Part shown: positions 18,107-27,626 of the stretch, one piece after another | How positions within the stretch are numbered: position 1 is the stretch's first letter | How the letters are laid out: each line of letters begins with the position of its first letter | Assembly: GCA_040218795.1 (NCBI GenBank) | Contig: JAVJQT010000005.1 | Coordinates: 62,001 to 126,000, forward strand | From: CCMP332 sp040218795 | GTDB lineage: Bacteria; Bacteroidota; Bacteroidia; Cytophagales; CCMP332 | Direction: 5' to 3' | DNA: 64,000 bases | Position numbers and translations under genes: made by a program | The notes under the pieces: generated by a model | What the model was told of the DNA's origin: nothing | The model's database searches: none | Seen by the model: only the letters and a program-made list of their open reading frames with translations

Positions 18107-19235
18107 CAAGCTTAATTTTAACACTATAAGCTTTTAATGCACTTTTCCTTCCTTTTAGATTTTGAAGTCCCAGATCCAGAAATGTATAATTTTGATTATG
18201 GTCGATCTTATCCAGAACGGAATTTGAAATAATCAGGTCGGAGTTATGGGTTTTGCAAAGTTTTTCAAGTCTGGCTGCCACGTTTAATGTGTCTCCATGA
18301 TAGGCCAGGTCTCTTTTTATATCGCCAACTTCCACTACTGTAACAACTCCCAGATGAGCCCCGGCTTTGAATTCAGGATATTCAGAATATTTGGTAAGAA
18401 AATACTCTTTTTTATTTTCAAAACGCTCTTGACATGAAAAATAAAAATCCAAAACCCTGCTGTTCTCGATGGCTTCATTTGTATTCCAGGTTAATACAAT
18501 TTCATCCCCAACGTATTGATAAATTTCTGCCAGGAATTTTTGAACAACATTGTTAATTTCCTGAAAACAATCCCTTACAAAAGAGGAATATTGAACATGG
18601 CCCAACTTTTCCGCAAGGGCGGTTGAATTGTTCAGGTCCAGAAACATAAAAACCCTTTCTTCTTCCCTTGGATTTCTAAAACGTCCAATTAGCATGGGAA
18701 TAAGTATACCGGGTCCAAATTTCCGATTCATTTGATTGATGAAACTTATTAAAAGTGTCATCATAAAGGTGTAGAGTAAAATTAGGCTAACAAGGTATGG
18801 CCAACCTTCCAGGGATTCATCGAATAAATTTGTCTTTGAAAAAAAACCAACTGCTCTTTCGAATATGTAAGTTCTGGTAATAAATACCAAGGTCAAAAGC
18901 ACCACCATGCTAATAAGGGCCTGAAGAAATATCACCAGCCACAAAGGCTTATTCCTAAAAAACCGTTTATCTAAAAGATAATACACGGTGCCAATTATAA
19001 ATCCATAGTTTAAGCCAAGGAAAACAGCCATGATCAAGGGCGGGCCAAAATGAAGCGGTAATTCCAATCCCATATTTTTGGTAATACCGTTTAATCCCAG
19101 GAATACAATTAAAAACATCAGTATATAGCCAATTGTCCAAAAATTCATTTGAATCGACACCGATGTAAAAAAAGGGTATTTCAGTGCTACCTTTCGGGCC
19201 CAAGAGGTATAAGACAAATAATTTTTATTGGCCAT
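18102..19235 (-). CDS. Membrane class III adenylate/guanylate cyclase
   Basis: 377 residues. Four hydrophobic segments (about 32-49, 64-86, 99-120, 147-167) form a membrane domain that I do not match to a named sensor. The cytoplasmic class III cyclase domain starts near 190: metal-binding Asp200 in FMFLDLNNST and Asp244 in YQYVGDEIVLTW, the base-selecting Lys in FKAGAHLG, and the transition-state N-x-x-x-R in GDTLNVAARLE. The Lys favours ATP over GTP. It makes a cyclic nucleotide, probably cAMP. A cyclase close to a Crp/Fnr-like site (18088) may be linked to it, but that is inference. The next gene upstream is divergent. Confidence 0.88.
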   Translation of the reverse strand: MANKNYLSYTSWARKVALKYPFFTSVSIQMNFWTIGYILMFLIVFLGLNGITKNMGLELPLHFGPPLIMAVFLGLNYGFIIGTVYYLLDKRFFRNKPLWLVIFLQALISMVVLLTLVFITRTYIFERAVGFFSKTNLFDESLEGWPYLVSLILLYTFMMTLLISFINQMNRKFGPGILIPMLIGRFRNPREEERVFMFLDLNNSTALAEKLGHVQYSSFVRDCFQEINNVVQKFLAEIYQYVGDEIVLTWNTNEAIENSRVLDFYFSCQERFENKKEYFLTKYSEYPEFKAGAHLGVVTVVEVGDIKRDLAYHGDTLNVAARLEKLCKTHNSDLIISNSVLDKIDHNQNYTFLDLGLQNLKGRKSALKAYSVKIKLD

Positions 19236-19321
19236 TTATTGCAAAATATTCAGGAATAAAGTTAATCATTCCCTTATAGCAAAATACCTTTTTTATATTT
19301 ACAGTTCTAAAACTAAAACTC

Positions 19322-20263
19322 ATGCGCATCACAGCACTTTCCAGACAACTGGGAGTAACAAGGGATGATATAATTTCATTTCTAAAATCAAAGGGCATAA
19401 TCGTCCCTGAAGGCATCAATACAAAAATATCTGATTCAGAAGCAGAATTGGTTTTATTGGAATTTGGTCCTAAAAAAGAAGAAAATGCGCCACCAGAAAA
19501 TCAAGAGCCGGGCGAAGCTGAAATTGTAAATGAAGCTGCAATAGTAGAATCTGCGGAAGAAGATACGATCATAGAGATCAATGAAAGTCCTGAAGAACCA
19601 ATAAAGAAAAAAGAAGTTAAGGCCAAAAAGAAAGCCAAAGTCAAAAAAGAGGAAAGTCCATCTGAACCTGAAATAAAATCTGAGGAGCCTCAGGATGAAG
19701 AGCTGCGCCCGTCGGAAGATGAATCATTGGAAGAATTTCTTGAAAGACAAGAAGTCAAAATCATCAAGGCCAAAAAAGTAAAACTGGAGGGTGTGAAAGT
19801 TCTTGGTAAAATTGATTTACCAAAAGCGCCGGAACCCAAAGAGAAAACGGAAGAAAAGATTGAAGATAAGCCCGAAGCAGATAAAAAGGAAGTACAGAAA
19901 GAAAAGCCAAAAGGCCTTTACGAAGAGTATTTAGAAAAGAGCAATAGAAAATTCAATCCGCAAAGAAAAAAACGAAAACCAAAACGCGTTCTTTCTTTTG
20001 AAGAAAAGCAGGAACTGGAACGTAAAAAGCTTGAGAGGGAAAAACAACGACGTCAAAAGGAGCTAAAAAAGAAAAAAGAATTACACTACGAGCAAAAAGT
20101 AAAACCAAAAATTCAGGTCAAGCCCAAACCCAAGCCCAAAAAGAAAGTTGAACTTGAAAAGCCGGTTGAAAAGGTTGTTCCCAAAGAGAAGAAACAAAGG
20201 AAAAGTAAAAATCCCATTAGCAGATTTTGGTCCTGGCTCAATGGGGAATACGACAAATTTTAA
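19322..20263 (+). CDS. IF2-N-like domain protein with long charged tail
   Basis: 313 residues. Residues 1-50 (MRITALSRQLGVTRDDIISF, then SKGIIVPEGINTKISDSEAE) closely resemble the small helical IF2_N domain that begins translation factor IF-2. The rest (about 55-295) is extremely rich in Lys and Glu with few hydrophobics, like the linker of IF-2, and the protein ends in a short aromatic patch ISRFWSWLNGEYDKF. There is no GTPase domain. It is therefore an orphan IF2-N-like, probably nucleic-acid- or ribosome-associated protein; the function is unknown. Divergent from the cyclase (87 bp); its stop overlaps the convergent gene (TTAA at 20260-20263). Confidence 0.7.
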   Translation: MRITALSRQLGVTRDDIISFLKSKGIIVPEGINTKISDSEAELVLLEFGPKKEENAPPENQEPGEAEIVNEAAIVESAEEDTIIEINESPEEPIKKKEVKAKKKAKVKKEESPSEPEIKSEEPQDEELRPSEDESLEEFLERQEVKIIKAKKVKLEGVKVLGKIDLPKAPEPKEKTEEKIEDKPEADKKEVQKEKPKGLYEEYLEKSNRKFNPQRKKRKPKRVLSFEEKQELERKKLEREKQRRQKELKKKKELHYEQKVKPKIQVKPKPKPKKKVELEKPVEKVVPKEKKQRKSKNPISRFWSWLNGEYDKF

Positions 20264-20880
20264 AAGCGGTATTTAAAACCCAGACCATTGGGGTGGATTT
20301 CAATACTAGAAATCAAATTACTGTATAAGCGATCATGGCCTTTCAAATAAAGATAAAAGGACAGATCAAAAACAAATAAAAAGGCACCCTGCAAAACGAT
20401 GGATTTCCCAAAGCCCTCAAGCATGTCTTTTCTTTGATTTGCATTCAATGCCCGTTCACGGAGGTAAAACCCTCCGGCTATATAGCCCAGATCAAGACCC
20501 GCATTAAACAAAAGTGTTTTCTCCAATCGTGTATGCTCTTTAATACTGTTTTTAAGGTTTCTGGCTGAAGCATCATACTTAAGGCTGGAAATAAAACCCG
20601 CTCCTGATAAACCGAGATTGATTAAATTCCAATACCCGTTCATTTGATGAAAATATTTGGTTTCGCCATTTGAATTTGCAGCGGCTATTGGAGCATAGGC
20701 TATATTGGCAATGGCCCATGATCCCAGTACTAGCATACCGTTTTTTACCTTACTATTTGCGGACTTATTTACCTCTTCCAGACTTTGGGAAATACTGCAA
20801 TTGATGAAAAGAGCAGACAGAGCTGCGATTAAAAATGAACTTCTAGTCAGCTTTAAAGTCAATTTTAGTATGACTGCCAT
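20260..20880 (-). CDS. Hypothetical envelope protein
   Basis: 206 residues from the ATG at 20880. This start is chosen because it places a signal sequence at the N-terminus (SSFLIAALSALFINCSISQ; SPase I after S-I-S, or a weak I-N-C lipobox), whereas the longer frame to 20973 would run deep into the CDGSH gene. A TTG at 20865 is an alternative. The mature part has several hydrophobic stretches (about 45-65, 85-105, 135-155, 175-195) and resembles uncharacterised Bacteroidota outer-membrane/P13-like proteins. It overlaps the end of the CDGSH gene by 38 bp, so probably cotranscribed. Function unknown. Confidence 0.6.
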   Translation of the reverse strand: MAVILKLTLKLTRSSFLIAALSALFINCSISQSLEEVNKSANSKVKNGMLVLGSWAIANIAYAPIAAANSNGETKYFHQMNGYWNLINLGLSGAGFISSLKYDASARNLKNSIKEHTRLEKTLLFNAGLDLGYIAGGFYLRERALNANQRKDMLEGFGKSIVLQGAFLFVFDLSFYLYLKGHDRLYSNLISSIEIHPNGLGFKYRF

Positions 20881-21271
20881 CGCAGAAAGGTTTGTTATTG
20901 CTCGATCCACAACGGCAAAGGGCAAGGTTGCTTTCTTTTCGGGTTTCACCATTTGGTAGATTAATTTCCACATCGCCTTTCAACAAAATGGGACCATTTT
21001 TAGTAATACTTATTTTTGTAGATACAGAACCGGATTCTTTATTTTTCTCATTTTTCAATTTATAGCTCAAGGCTCCTGAAGGGCAAAGATCAATCTGTTT
21101 CATTATTTGCTTTGATTCAGCACCTTTCGGATCAATCCATGGTTTTTTCCCATACCTGAAAACATCGGGCAGTCCTCTCCAACATTTTTCCGAATGAATG
21201 CACATTTTTGGTTTCCATAATATGCTTAATTCCTCATTTGGGTATTCCTTGGTAACATCTTTTATTTCCAT
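20843..21271 (-). CDS. Two-domain Fe-S protein: YjdI-type 4Fe-4S plus CDGSH
   Basis: 142 residues. The N-terminal half (about 5-75) is the divergent mono-cluster 4Fe-4S domain found in YjdI (KMCIHSEKCWRGLPDVF ... IDLCPSGALSY), with four cysteines. The C-terminal half has a CDGSH iron-sulfur motif: CRCGSSNNKPFCDGSH, whose three Cys and one His bind a labile 2Fe-2S cluster. This fusion is widespread in bacteria; a redox or Fe-S/NO-sensing role is presumed but not proven. It precedes the envelope protein at 20260 with a 38-bp overlap and is divergent from the efflux operon. Confidence 0.9.
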   Translation of the reverse strand: MEIKDVTKEYPNEELSILWKPKMCIHSEKCWRGLPDVFRYGKKPWIDPKGAESKQIMKQIDLCPSGALSYKLKNEKNKESGSVSTKISITKNGPILLKGDVEINLPNGETRKESNLALCRCGSSNNKPFCDGSHTKIDFKAD

Positions 21272-21629
21272 ATTTAAAATAGTTCTATATAGCTTTAATT
21301 AAATCAAACATTATGAATTCAAATGTCGAATTTCATACAAAAACTAAGAAGATTAATTGACATATAATAATCTAACATTGCTAGATTTGCCAAAGAAAGA
21401 TGGCACTCAGTAATTGTAATGTTGCTTTTTAAATAAGCCATCTTGCTTTAGATTCATTTTCAAAAAAAACTGCATTGATTTCAATGTGTTTTAATTGATC
21501 GACATGAATAATAATATTGATTTCAAGAACAAAGAGGATGATTTATCCTAAGTGCTTTACTTTCATCGCAAATTTTGAATTATAAAACAATGCTAATCAG
21601 GGATTTAGCCTAAGCATAAATTATAGACA
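21272..21629. other. 358-bp intergenic region between CDGSH gene and RND operon
   Basis: This divergent spacer must hold both promoters. Visible structure: an 8-bp inverted repeat AAGATGGC (21397-21404) / GCCATCTT (21437-21444) with a 32-nt gap, the imperfect dyad TCTA-N7-TAGA at 21371-21385, and a weak Crp/Fnr-like match TTGAT-CGAC-ATGAA (21495-21508). No ORF of convincing coding character and no RNA gene were seen. Confidence 0.4.
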
Positions 21630-22742
21630 ATGAACAAAAGAAAATTAATAATAAGTGCCATAGGGCTTGGAATTCTGGCCATTGGCATTGTTGGTTTTAT
21701 CGTTCTTTCCGGTTTGGAAAAAGAAGCACCTCCGGGGGAAGATAAAAATGGCGCTGCGGTAAATACCGAAATAGTAAAAAATGGTGCTATCCAATCGACA
21801 AAAGAAATTTCAGGAAGATTAAGTGCACACAACAAAGTGGATCTGTACGCTGAGGTAAGCGGCATTGCGAAATACGGAGCCGCTGCATTTAAATCGGGAA
21901 ATTCCTTTAAAAAAGGTCAGGTATTGATACAAATTGACGATTCTGAATTCAGAAGTGGGCTGATTTCTTCCAAAAGTCAATTCTTGTCTAGTATCGCACA
22001 GGTCATGCCTGATATAAAAATTGATTTTCCGGATTATTATAATGAATGGCAGGACTATTTAAACAAATTTGATATCAAAAAACCCATTTCCACCCTTCCC
22101 AAAGTCAATGAAAGTAAGTTTAAATTATTTTTATCAGGCAGGGGCATTTACACTTCCTATTATAAAATAAAAGAAGCAGAAACCCGTCTTTCAAAATTCA
22201 CAATCAGAGCGCCATTCGATGGAAGCCTAACCGAATCCTATATCAATGAGGGCACACTTGTCAGAATAGGTCAGCAATTGGGTGAATTTATACAAAGCGG
22301 CATTTTTGATTTGGAAGCATCAGTGGATTATGAAACGGTCAAACAGCTTGAAATTGGTATGCAGCTACAGTTTAAAGAATCCCGATCTGAAACAAAATAT
22401 CTCGGAAAGCTAAGTCGCATCAATGATAAAGTCGAGCAAAGTACTCAACTTGTCAAGGTCTTTTTTCTTCTAAAAGACAAGGCTTTGCGAAGTGGAATGT
22501 ATCTCAATGCAGATATTTCACTTAATTCCTATGACAATGCAGCACGGATTCCTTTATCTGCTCTTGTAGATGATACATTTGTTTACCTGATTAAAAAAGG
22601 AAAGGCAAAGAAAGAAAAAATTGAAGTTTTGGAAAGAGGAACTGAGTTCATCATTTGTCGTGGCATACCCGAAAATTCAAAGCTTATCACCGATAATAAA
22701 AGTAGTGCATTCGAAGGCAGTGATGTTTTAGAGCAAAACTAA
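21630..22742 (+). CDS. RND efflux periplasmic adaptor (HlyD/MFP family)
   Basis: 370 residues. One N-terminal membrane anchor (about 7-27), then a biotinyl/lipoyl-like half (SGRLSAHNKVDLYAEVSGI), a short helical hairpin (about 110-180), the second lipoyl half (TIRAPFDGSL), and beta-barrel and membrane-proximal domains ending with the A/P-x-x-A-L-V signature (RIPLSALVDDTFVYLI). The adaptor links the inner-membrane pump to the TolC duct. First gene of a three-gene operon; one base separates its stop from the pump ATG. Confidence 0.9.
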   Translation: MNKRKLIISAIGLGILAIGIVGFIVLSGLEKEAPPGEDKNGAAVNTEIVKNGAIQSTKEISGRLSAHNKVDLYAEVSGIAKYGAAAFKSGNSFKKGQVLIQIDDSEFRSGLISSKSQFLSSIAQVMPDIKIDFPDYYNEWQDYLNKFDIKKPISTLPKVNESKFKLFLSGRGIYTSYYKIKEAETRLSKFTIRAPFDGSLTESYINEGTLVRIGQQLGEFIQSGIFDLEASVDYETVKQLEIGMQLQFKESRSETKYLGKLSRINDKVEQSTQLVKVFFLLKDKALRSGMYLNADISLNSYDNAARIPLSALVDDTFVYLIKKGKAKKEKIEVLERGTEFIICRGIPENSKLITDNKSSAFEGSDVLEQN

Positions 22743-22743
22743 G

Positions 22744-25700
22744 ATGAAACAAATAGTAAGCTTTTTCATAAAGAACTCCCTTCTTGTAAATCTGGGAATA
22801 GTTATAACCGTCGTCATTGGATTGCTAATGGCATCCCGGATGAACTCTTCCTTTTTTCCCAACCCCGATGAACGTTTTATTATTATTGAATCGACTTACC
22901 CGGGAGCTTCACCAAGGGAAGTAGAAGAAGGTATTGTGCTCAAAATTGAAGATAATCTGAAAAGCGTTTCAGGAATCGACCGGGTTACATCTACTTCAGC
23001 AGAAAATCAGGGTGTAATCACTATCGAACTTGAATTGGGGCAGAATGCAGATTTGGTACTTCAGGATGTAAAAAATGCAGTAGATCAAATTTCCAATTTT
23101 CCTGAAGATATGGAGCAAATGGTGGTTTACATACGCGAAAATGAAAATTTCACCGCCAAAATAGCCATAGTGGGCGATGTTCCTCTTGCTACTTTAAAAG
23201 AACAGGCGGAATACTTTGAGGACGAATTGAGAGCGCTCCCAAATGTTTCTAAAATCAGTCTGGAGGGCTTTACAGAACCTGAAATTGAAGTCGCGCTGAG
23301 CGAAGATGCCCTGCGCTCCTATAATATCACCTTTGCGGAGATAGCCTTGGCGATCCAAAATGAAAATATTCAGTTAACCGGTGGTAAAATCCGAAGCGAT
23401 AATGAAGTTATTATCAGAACAGACCTGAAAGAATACACTGCAAAACAATTGCTCGATATACCTTTAAAAACGCTGGATGATGGAAATACCCTTTATCTGC
23501 GTGATGTGGGAACGGTTTCAGAAGATTGGTCGGAGAACACCAATAAAGCCTATTACAATAAGGAAAGAGCGGTCTTGATTACAGTGAATACGCTGAATGA
23601 AGAAAACATACTCGATGCCGCTGAAAGTATTTTGGAATTGATTCCAAAATTCAATGAACAAAACCAGGTGGTTAAGGCCATTTTAATTCAGGATGGAACC
23701 GAAGTTCTCAATGAAAGAATCAGCCTCTTGGAAAAAAATGGTCTTGTCGGTTTTATACTGGTATTGATTCTTCTGGGTCTCTTTTTGAGAATCCGATTGG
23801 CATTTTGGGTGGCTGTGGGAATACCAATTTCTTTTTTGGGGATGTTTATCATCGCCAATCTCTATGGTATTACAATCAATGTGCTATCTCTATTTGGAAT
23901 GATACTGGTAGTGGGAATTTTAGTGGATGATGGTATAGTTGTGGGGGAAAACATTTTTCAGCACTATGAAAAAGGAAAAACAAAATGGAAAGCCGTTTTA
24001 GATGGTACCATGGAGGTTTTGCCCGCGATTTTTTCAGCCATTACCACCACTTGTCTCGCTTTTGCATTTTTCTTTTTTATCGATGGGCAATTGGGCGATT
24101 TTTTCTCGGATGTGGCTTTTGTGGTGATTGCCGCATTGGGTTTTTCGCTTATTGAAGTTATACTTTTTCTTCCAGCCCATTTGGCTCATATCAAAGATTT
24201 GTCGCATGAGGCCAAGCCAAATAAAATCAAACTTTATATTGAAAACCTGCTCTTAAAATACCGCGACTTTATCTTTAAACCCTCCATAGAATTTGTGCTC
24301 AAGTACAAGGTCTTTGCCTTTTTTACACTGATTGCCATTTTTCTTCTTACGATTGGGGCCATTAAAGGAGGAGTTATCAGAACGACATTTTTTCCAAATA
24401 TCGAAAGACAGGAGGTAACGATCACTCTTGAATACCCTTCCGGAACTGCCGAACACATTACCGAAGCGAGTATGAAGGAAATTGAAAAATCGATCTTTGC
24501 ATTGGATGATAAATATCAAAAAGAAATAGGTCAAAAAATTGTCACCAATTCGGAAATTACACTGGGCCCCGGAAGCAATCAGGGAAAGGCCATTTTTTAT
24601 TTGGTGTCTTCAGAAGACCGTGAAATAAGGAGTTTTCAAATTGCCACCGATATGCGGGAAGCTGTGGGTCCAATTTCCAACGCAGATCAATTGAGTTTTG
24701 AAACCAGAACGCCTTTTGGCAAACCGCTAAACGTATCGTTTTCGGGAAGAAACTTTGACAGGATCAGAGCGGCCGTTGAGGATTTTAAAGGAGAGGTTTT
24801 AAAAACCAATATGGTCAAGGATTTGGTAACAAATGACAAAGCCGATCAACCAGAACTGAATGTGAAAATCAATCGCAAAGGACAGGCACTGGGCTTTAGT
24901 AACCGCAATGTGATACAACAAATCAGAAACGGTTTCTTTGGATTTGAAGCACAGCGTTTACAAAGAGGCAATGATGAAGTAAAAGTTTGGGTGCGCTATG
25001 CCCTGGAAGACCGCGATGATCTCGAAAATCTTAAAAAGATGCGAATTAGAAGTCCGGGCGGCCAATTGGTTCCGGTTGAAGAAATTGCTGAACTAATTCC
25101 GGTCAGCGGGCTGCTGAAAATCAATCATTTGGATGGAAAACGACAAATCAATGTGCAGGGAGAAATTGCATCCTTCGAAGTGTCTTCGACGGAAATGATA
25201 GAGAAAGTTGCTTCGGATGTCATTCCGGTGATAGCCAACAGATATCCCGATGTCAGCATTGCGCTGGATGGCCAGCAAAGAGAAACGGCCAAAATGGTAG
25301 CTTCCATTCAAAAAACAGGGCCGATAATCCTTCTGATAATGATAGCTATATTAATCATCACCTTTAGGTCATTGAGCCAGTCCGTAGCGCTTTTAATGAT
25401 TATTCCATTTGGTCTTATCGGTGCCGGCTGGGGGCATTTTATTCACGATCAGCCCATGAGTTTACTTTCATTTCTTGGACTCATCGGATTAATTGGAGTA
25501 ATCGTTAATGACGGCTTGGTTTACGTGGGTGCAATTAATCAAAATTTGAAAGAAGGCATGAAATACGACGATGCCCTTTTGGATGCCGCCCTAACGAGAT
25601 TTCGTCCTATATTTTTAACCACGGTCACGACCACCGCAGGCCTGGCGCCAATTATTTTTGAGAAGAGTTTTCAGGCACAGTTTTTAGTGCCTATGGCCAT

Positions 25701-25887
25701 TTCCATCGCTTATGGATTGCTGATAGGATCAATCATTTTAATGTTGATGCTACCGATTTTCCTAAGCACTTTTAACCGCGCAAAAGTATTTCTCTATTGG
25801 CTCTGGGAAGGTGAAAAACCGAGTAATGAAGAAATTGAAAAAGCAGTGATCCGTATGAAAAAAGAATCTGACTATGAAGGTCTATAA
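22744..25887 (+). CDS. RND multidrug/metal efflux pump, inner-membrane subunit
   Basis: 1047 residues, the normal size for an AcrB/MexF/CzcA-type pump, with twelve expected transmembrane segments arranged 1+5+1+5. The N-terminus has the family start (FFIKNSLLVNLGIVITVVIG), the porter domain has YPGASPREVE, and TM4 carries the proton-relay acidic pair in GILVDDGIVVGENIF. The second half repeats this (LIGLIGVIVNDGLVYVGAIN). Substrate cannot be told; the methionine trios of CusA-like metal pumps are not obvious. It overlaps the TolC-like gene by 14 bp. Confidence 0.93.
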   Translation: MKQIVSFFIKNSLLVNLGIVITVVIGLLMASRMNSSFFPNPDERFIIIESTYPGASPREVEEGIVLKIEDNLKSVSGIDRVTSTSAENQGVITIELELGQNADLVLQDVKNAVDQISNFPEDMEQMVVYIRENENFTAKIAIVGDVPLATLKEQAEYFEDELRALPNVSKISLEGFTEPEIEVALSEDALRSYNITFAEIALAIQNENIQLTGGKIRSDNEVIIRTDLKEYTAKQLLDIPLKTLDDGNTLYLRDVGTVSEDWSENTNKAYYNKERAVLITVNTLNEENILDAAESILELIPKFNEQNQVVKAILIQDGTEVLNERISLLEKNGLVGFILVLILLGLFLRIRLAFWVAVGIPISFLGMFIIANLYGITINVLSLFGMILVVGILVDDGIVVGENIFQHYEKGKTKWKAVLDGTMEVLPAIFSAITTTCLAFAFFFFIDGQLGDFFSDVAFVVIAALGFSLIEVILFLPAHLAHIKDLSHEAKPNKIKLYIENLLLKYRDFIFKPSIEFVLKYKVFAFFTLIAIFLLTIGAIKGGVIRTTFFPNIERQEVTITLEYPSGTAEHITEASMKEIEKSIFALDDKYQKEIGQKIVTNSEITLGPGSNQGKAIFYLVSSEDREIRSFQIATDMREAVGPISNADQLSFETRTPFGKPLNVSFSGRNFDRIRAAVEDFKGEVLKTNMVKDLVTNDKADQPELNVKINRKGQALGFSNRNVIQQIRNGFFGFEAQRLQRGNDEVKVWVRYALEDRDDLENLKKMRIRSPGGQLVPVEEIAELIPVSGLLKINHLDGKRQINVQGEIASFEVSSTEMIEKVASDVIPVIANRYPDVSIALDGQQRETAKMVASIQKTGPIILLIMIAILIITFRSLSQSVALLMIIPFGLIGAGWGHFIHDQPMSLLSFLGLIGLIGVIVNDGLVYVGAINQNLKEGMKYDDALLDAALTRFRPIFLTTVTTTAGLAPIIFEKSFQAQFLVPMAISIAYGLLIGSIILMLMLPIFLSTFNRAKVFLYWLWEGEKPSNEEIEKAVIRMKKESDYEGL

Positions 25888-27193
25888 TTTAATACTGGCA
25901 TTTCTAATTGTTCCCTTTGTTTGTTTCTCGCAAGCGAGCATTGGAAGTCTATCGATGGAGGAAGCGATAAATCTTGCACTTGAAAATAATTACGACATCA
26001 AAATTTCGGAAAATAACAAAGAGATTCTTGATAATAATGCGGTAAAAGCCAATGCAGATTATCTTCCGAGCATTTCATTTTCGGGATCCTACAATTATCA
26101 AAATCAAAGTGTCTACTCCGAATTTGCCAGCGATCAGGTGGCGCCTATTGATCGCGCCGGAGCGGGTACACAAAGCATAAATGCAGGCTTGAATTTAAAT
26201 TATACAATATATAGCGGCGGAAGCAGGAAATATACCTTTGAGCGTTTGAAAAACGAATCGCTTCTGGGCGAATTACAACAAAGGCAAAGCATGGAAGCAA
26301 CAATAGCTTCAGTATTGCTTCAATATTTAAATTTGATAAATTTTTACAAATCCTATCTGATCAATCAGGAATCGGTAATGCTCTCAAACGACCGCTATAT
26401 TCGTGTGAAAGAAAGCTATAATTATGGCAATATTTCAAAATTGGAATTGCTAAATGCACAGGTAGACCTCAGTAATGACAGCAGCAACCTGGTCCAGTCG
26501 AGACTTGATTTTATCAAAGGGAAAAGCGAATTGAATCAAATCATGGGCATTGATCCAGGCACAGAATATTCCATAGATACCACCATCCAAATCGATATGA
26601 ACCTTGATATGGAAGAGTTTATCAATAAGGCACTGGATAAAAACAGTCTGTATCTGGCTCAAAAAGTATCGACTCAAAGCAATGTGCAGGATCTCAAGAT
26701 CAACAATGCTCAGAAATTACCAAATCTGAGTCTTTCAGGTGGTTATTCATTTTCCAGACAGGACATCGAGGCGGGATTTATAACACAGACCGAAAACCTG
26801 GGTTGGAATGCCGGACTCACTCTGAGCTACAATATTTTTAATGGCAACAGGGTTAACAGAAATGAACAAAATGCGAAAATACTTATAGAGAATCAGGAAA
26901 TAAATACGGCTAGAATCGAAAATCAGGTCAAAAAAGATATTTATAACGCTTATGAAGATTACGAAGCAGGCAAAAGCTTAATCAGCTTGCGTAAAAGCAA
27001 TCTCGAGCTCGCCGAAGCCAATTATGAAAGAAGCGTGGAAGCATTTTCCGGAGGACAGATCACCGGCATAGAATTGAGAGAAGCCCAATTAAATCTACTC
27101 AATGCAAAATATTCACTCAGCCTGCAAAAACTGCAAACGAAAATAGCAGAAGTTAATTTATACCGTCTTTCGGGTTCTTTAATCGAAGATTAA
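25874..27193 (+). CDS. TolC-family outer-membrane efflux protein
   Basis: 439 residues with a signal peptide (about 1-20, VPFVCFSQA). Two homologous outer-membrane-efflux-protein repeats begin at SMEEAINLALENNYDIKISE and near residue 225, with long amphipathic helices and beta segments (LSGGYSFSRQ, GLTLSYNIFNGNRVNRNEQ). It forms the trimeric exit duct for the pump encoded just upstream, completing a tripartite system. The stop codon overlaps the stop of the convergent GNAT gene in TTAA (27190-27193), leaving no room for a separate terminator. Confidence 0.92.
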   Translation: MKVYNLILAFLIVPFVCFSQASIGSLSMEEAINLALENNYDIKISENNKEILDNNAVKANADYLPSISFSGSYNYQNQSVYSEFASDQVAPIDRAGAGTQSINAGLNLNYTIYSGGSRKYTFERLKNESLLGELQQRQSMEATIASVLLQYLNLINFYKSYLINQESVMLSNDRYIRVKESYNYGNISKLELLNAQVDLSNDSSNLVQSRLDFIKGKSELNQIMGIDPGTEYSIDTTIQIDMNLDMEEFINKALDKNSLYLAQKVSTQSNVQDLKINNAQKLPNLSLSGGYSFSRQDIEAGFITQTENLGWNAGLTLSYNIFNGNRVNRNEQNAKILIENQEINTARIENQVKKDIYNAYEDYEAGKSLISLRKSNLELAEANYERSVEAFSGGQITGIELREAQLNLLNAKYSLSLQKLQTKIAEVNLYRLSGSLIED

Positions 27194-27471
27194 CTCAAGA
27201 CATCTGAAATGCTTTGATCTTTGTCAAATACCGACTTTGCAAAAGGGCATAATGGCAGTATTTTTAAATTCTTATTTCTGGCCATCTCAACGGCCTTCAT
27301 TAACATCTGTTTTCCCGCGCCCTTACCCTTTAATTCTTCGGAGACTTCGGTGTGATCAATGATTATCATTTGATCACCGGCTTTGGAATAAGTCATCTCG
27401 CCTTTTTTGTCATTTTCTTCTCCGATGTAAAAACTTCCTTTATTTCCTAAATCCTGATGTTTTACTTCCAT
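27190..27471 (-). CDS. YidJ/NATD1-type small GNAT acetyltransferase
   Basis: 93 residues, the compact COG2388 group of the GNAT fold. Key parts: GEMTYSKAGDQMIIIDHTEV (beta strands), then the acetyl-CoA loop VSEELKGKGAGKQMLMKAVE and KILPLCPFAKSVF, the invariant C-P-F/Y segment of this subfamily. The substrate of these enzymes is unknown. It converges on the TolC-like gene with shared stop-codon bases, and is divergent from the homogentisate dioxygenase gene. Confidence 0.85.
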   Translation of the reverse strand: MEVKHQDLGNKGSFYIGEENDKKGEMTYSKAGDQMIIIDHTEVSEELKGKGAGKQMLMKAVEMARNKNLKILPLCPFAKSVFDKDQSISDVLS

Positions 27472-27554
27472 GGTGAAATTTATTCTCTTCAGACAAATCT
27501 ATCAATTTCAAAGAATCGAGTTATAAATCGGAGAATAGTCTTTTTGAAATTCCC

Positions 27555-27562
27555 TACATTTG
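27555..27562 (+). promoter_or_regulatory. Candidate -7 box (TAnnTTTG) for the aromatic dioxygenase operon
   Basis: TACATTTG fits the Bacteroidota -7 consensus exactly and lies 64 bp before the ATG at 27627. No good -33 TTTG was found at the usual spacing, so confidence is limited. Confidence 0.35.
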
Positions 27563-27626
27563 TAAAAGTTTTTTTGCTCAGAAAAAGAGAATTTATACCT
27601 TAAATTAGAGAATAGACCTAATTCAT

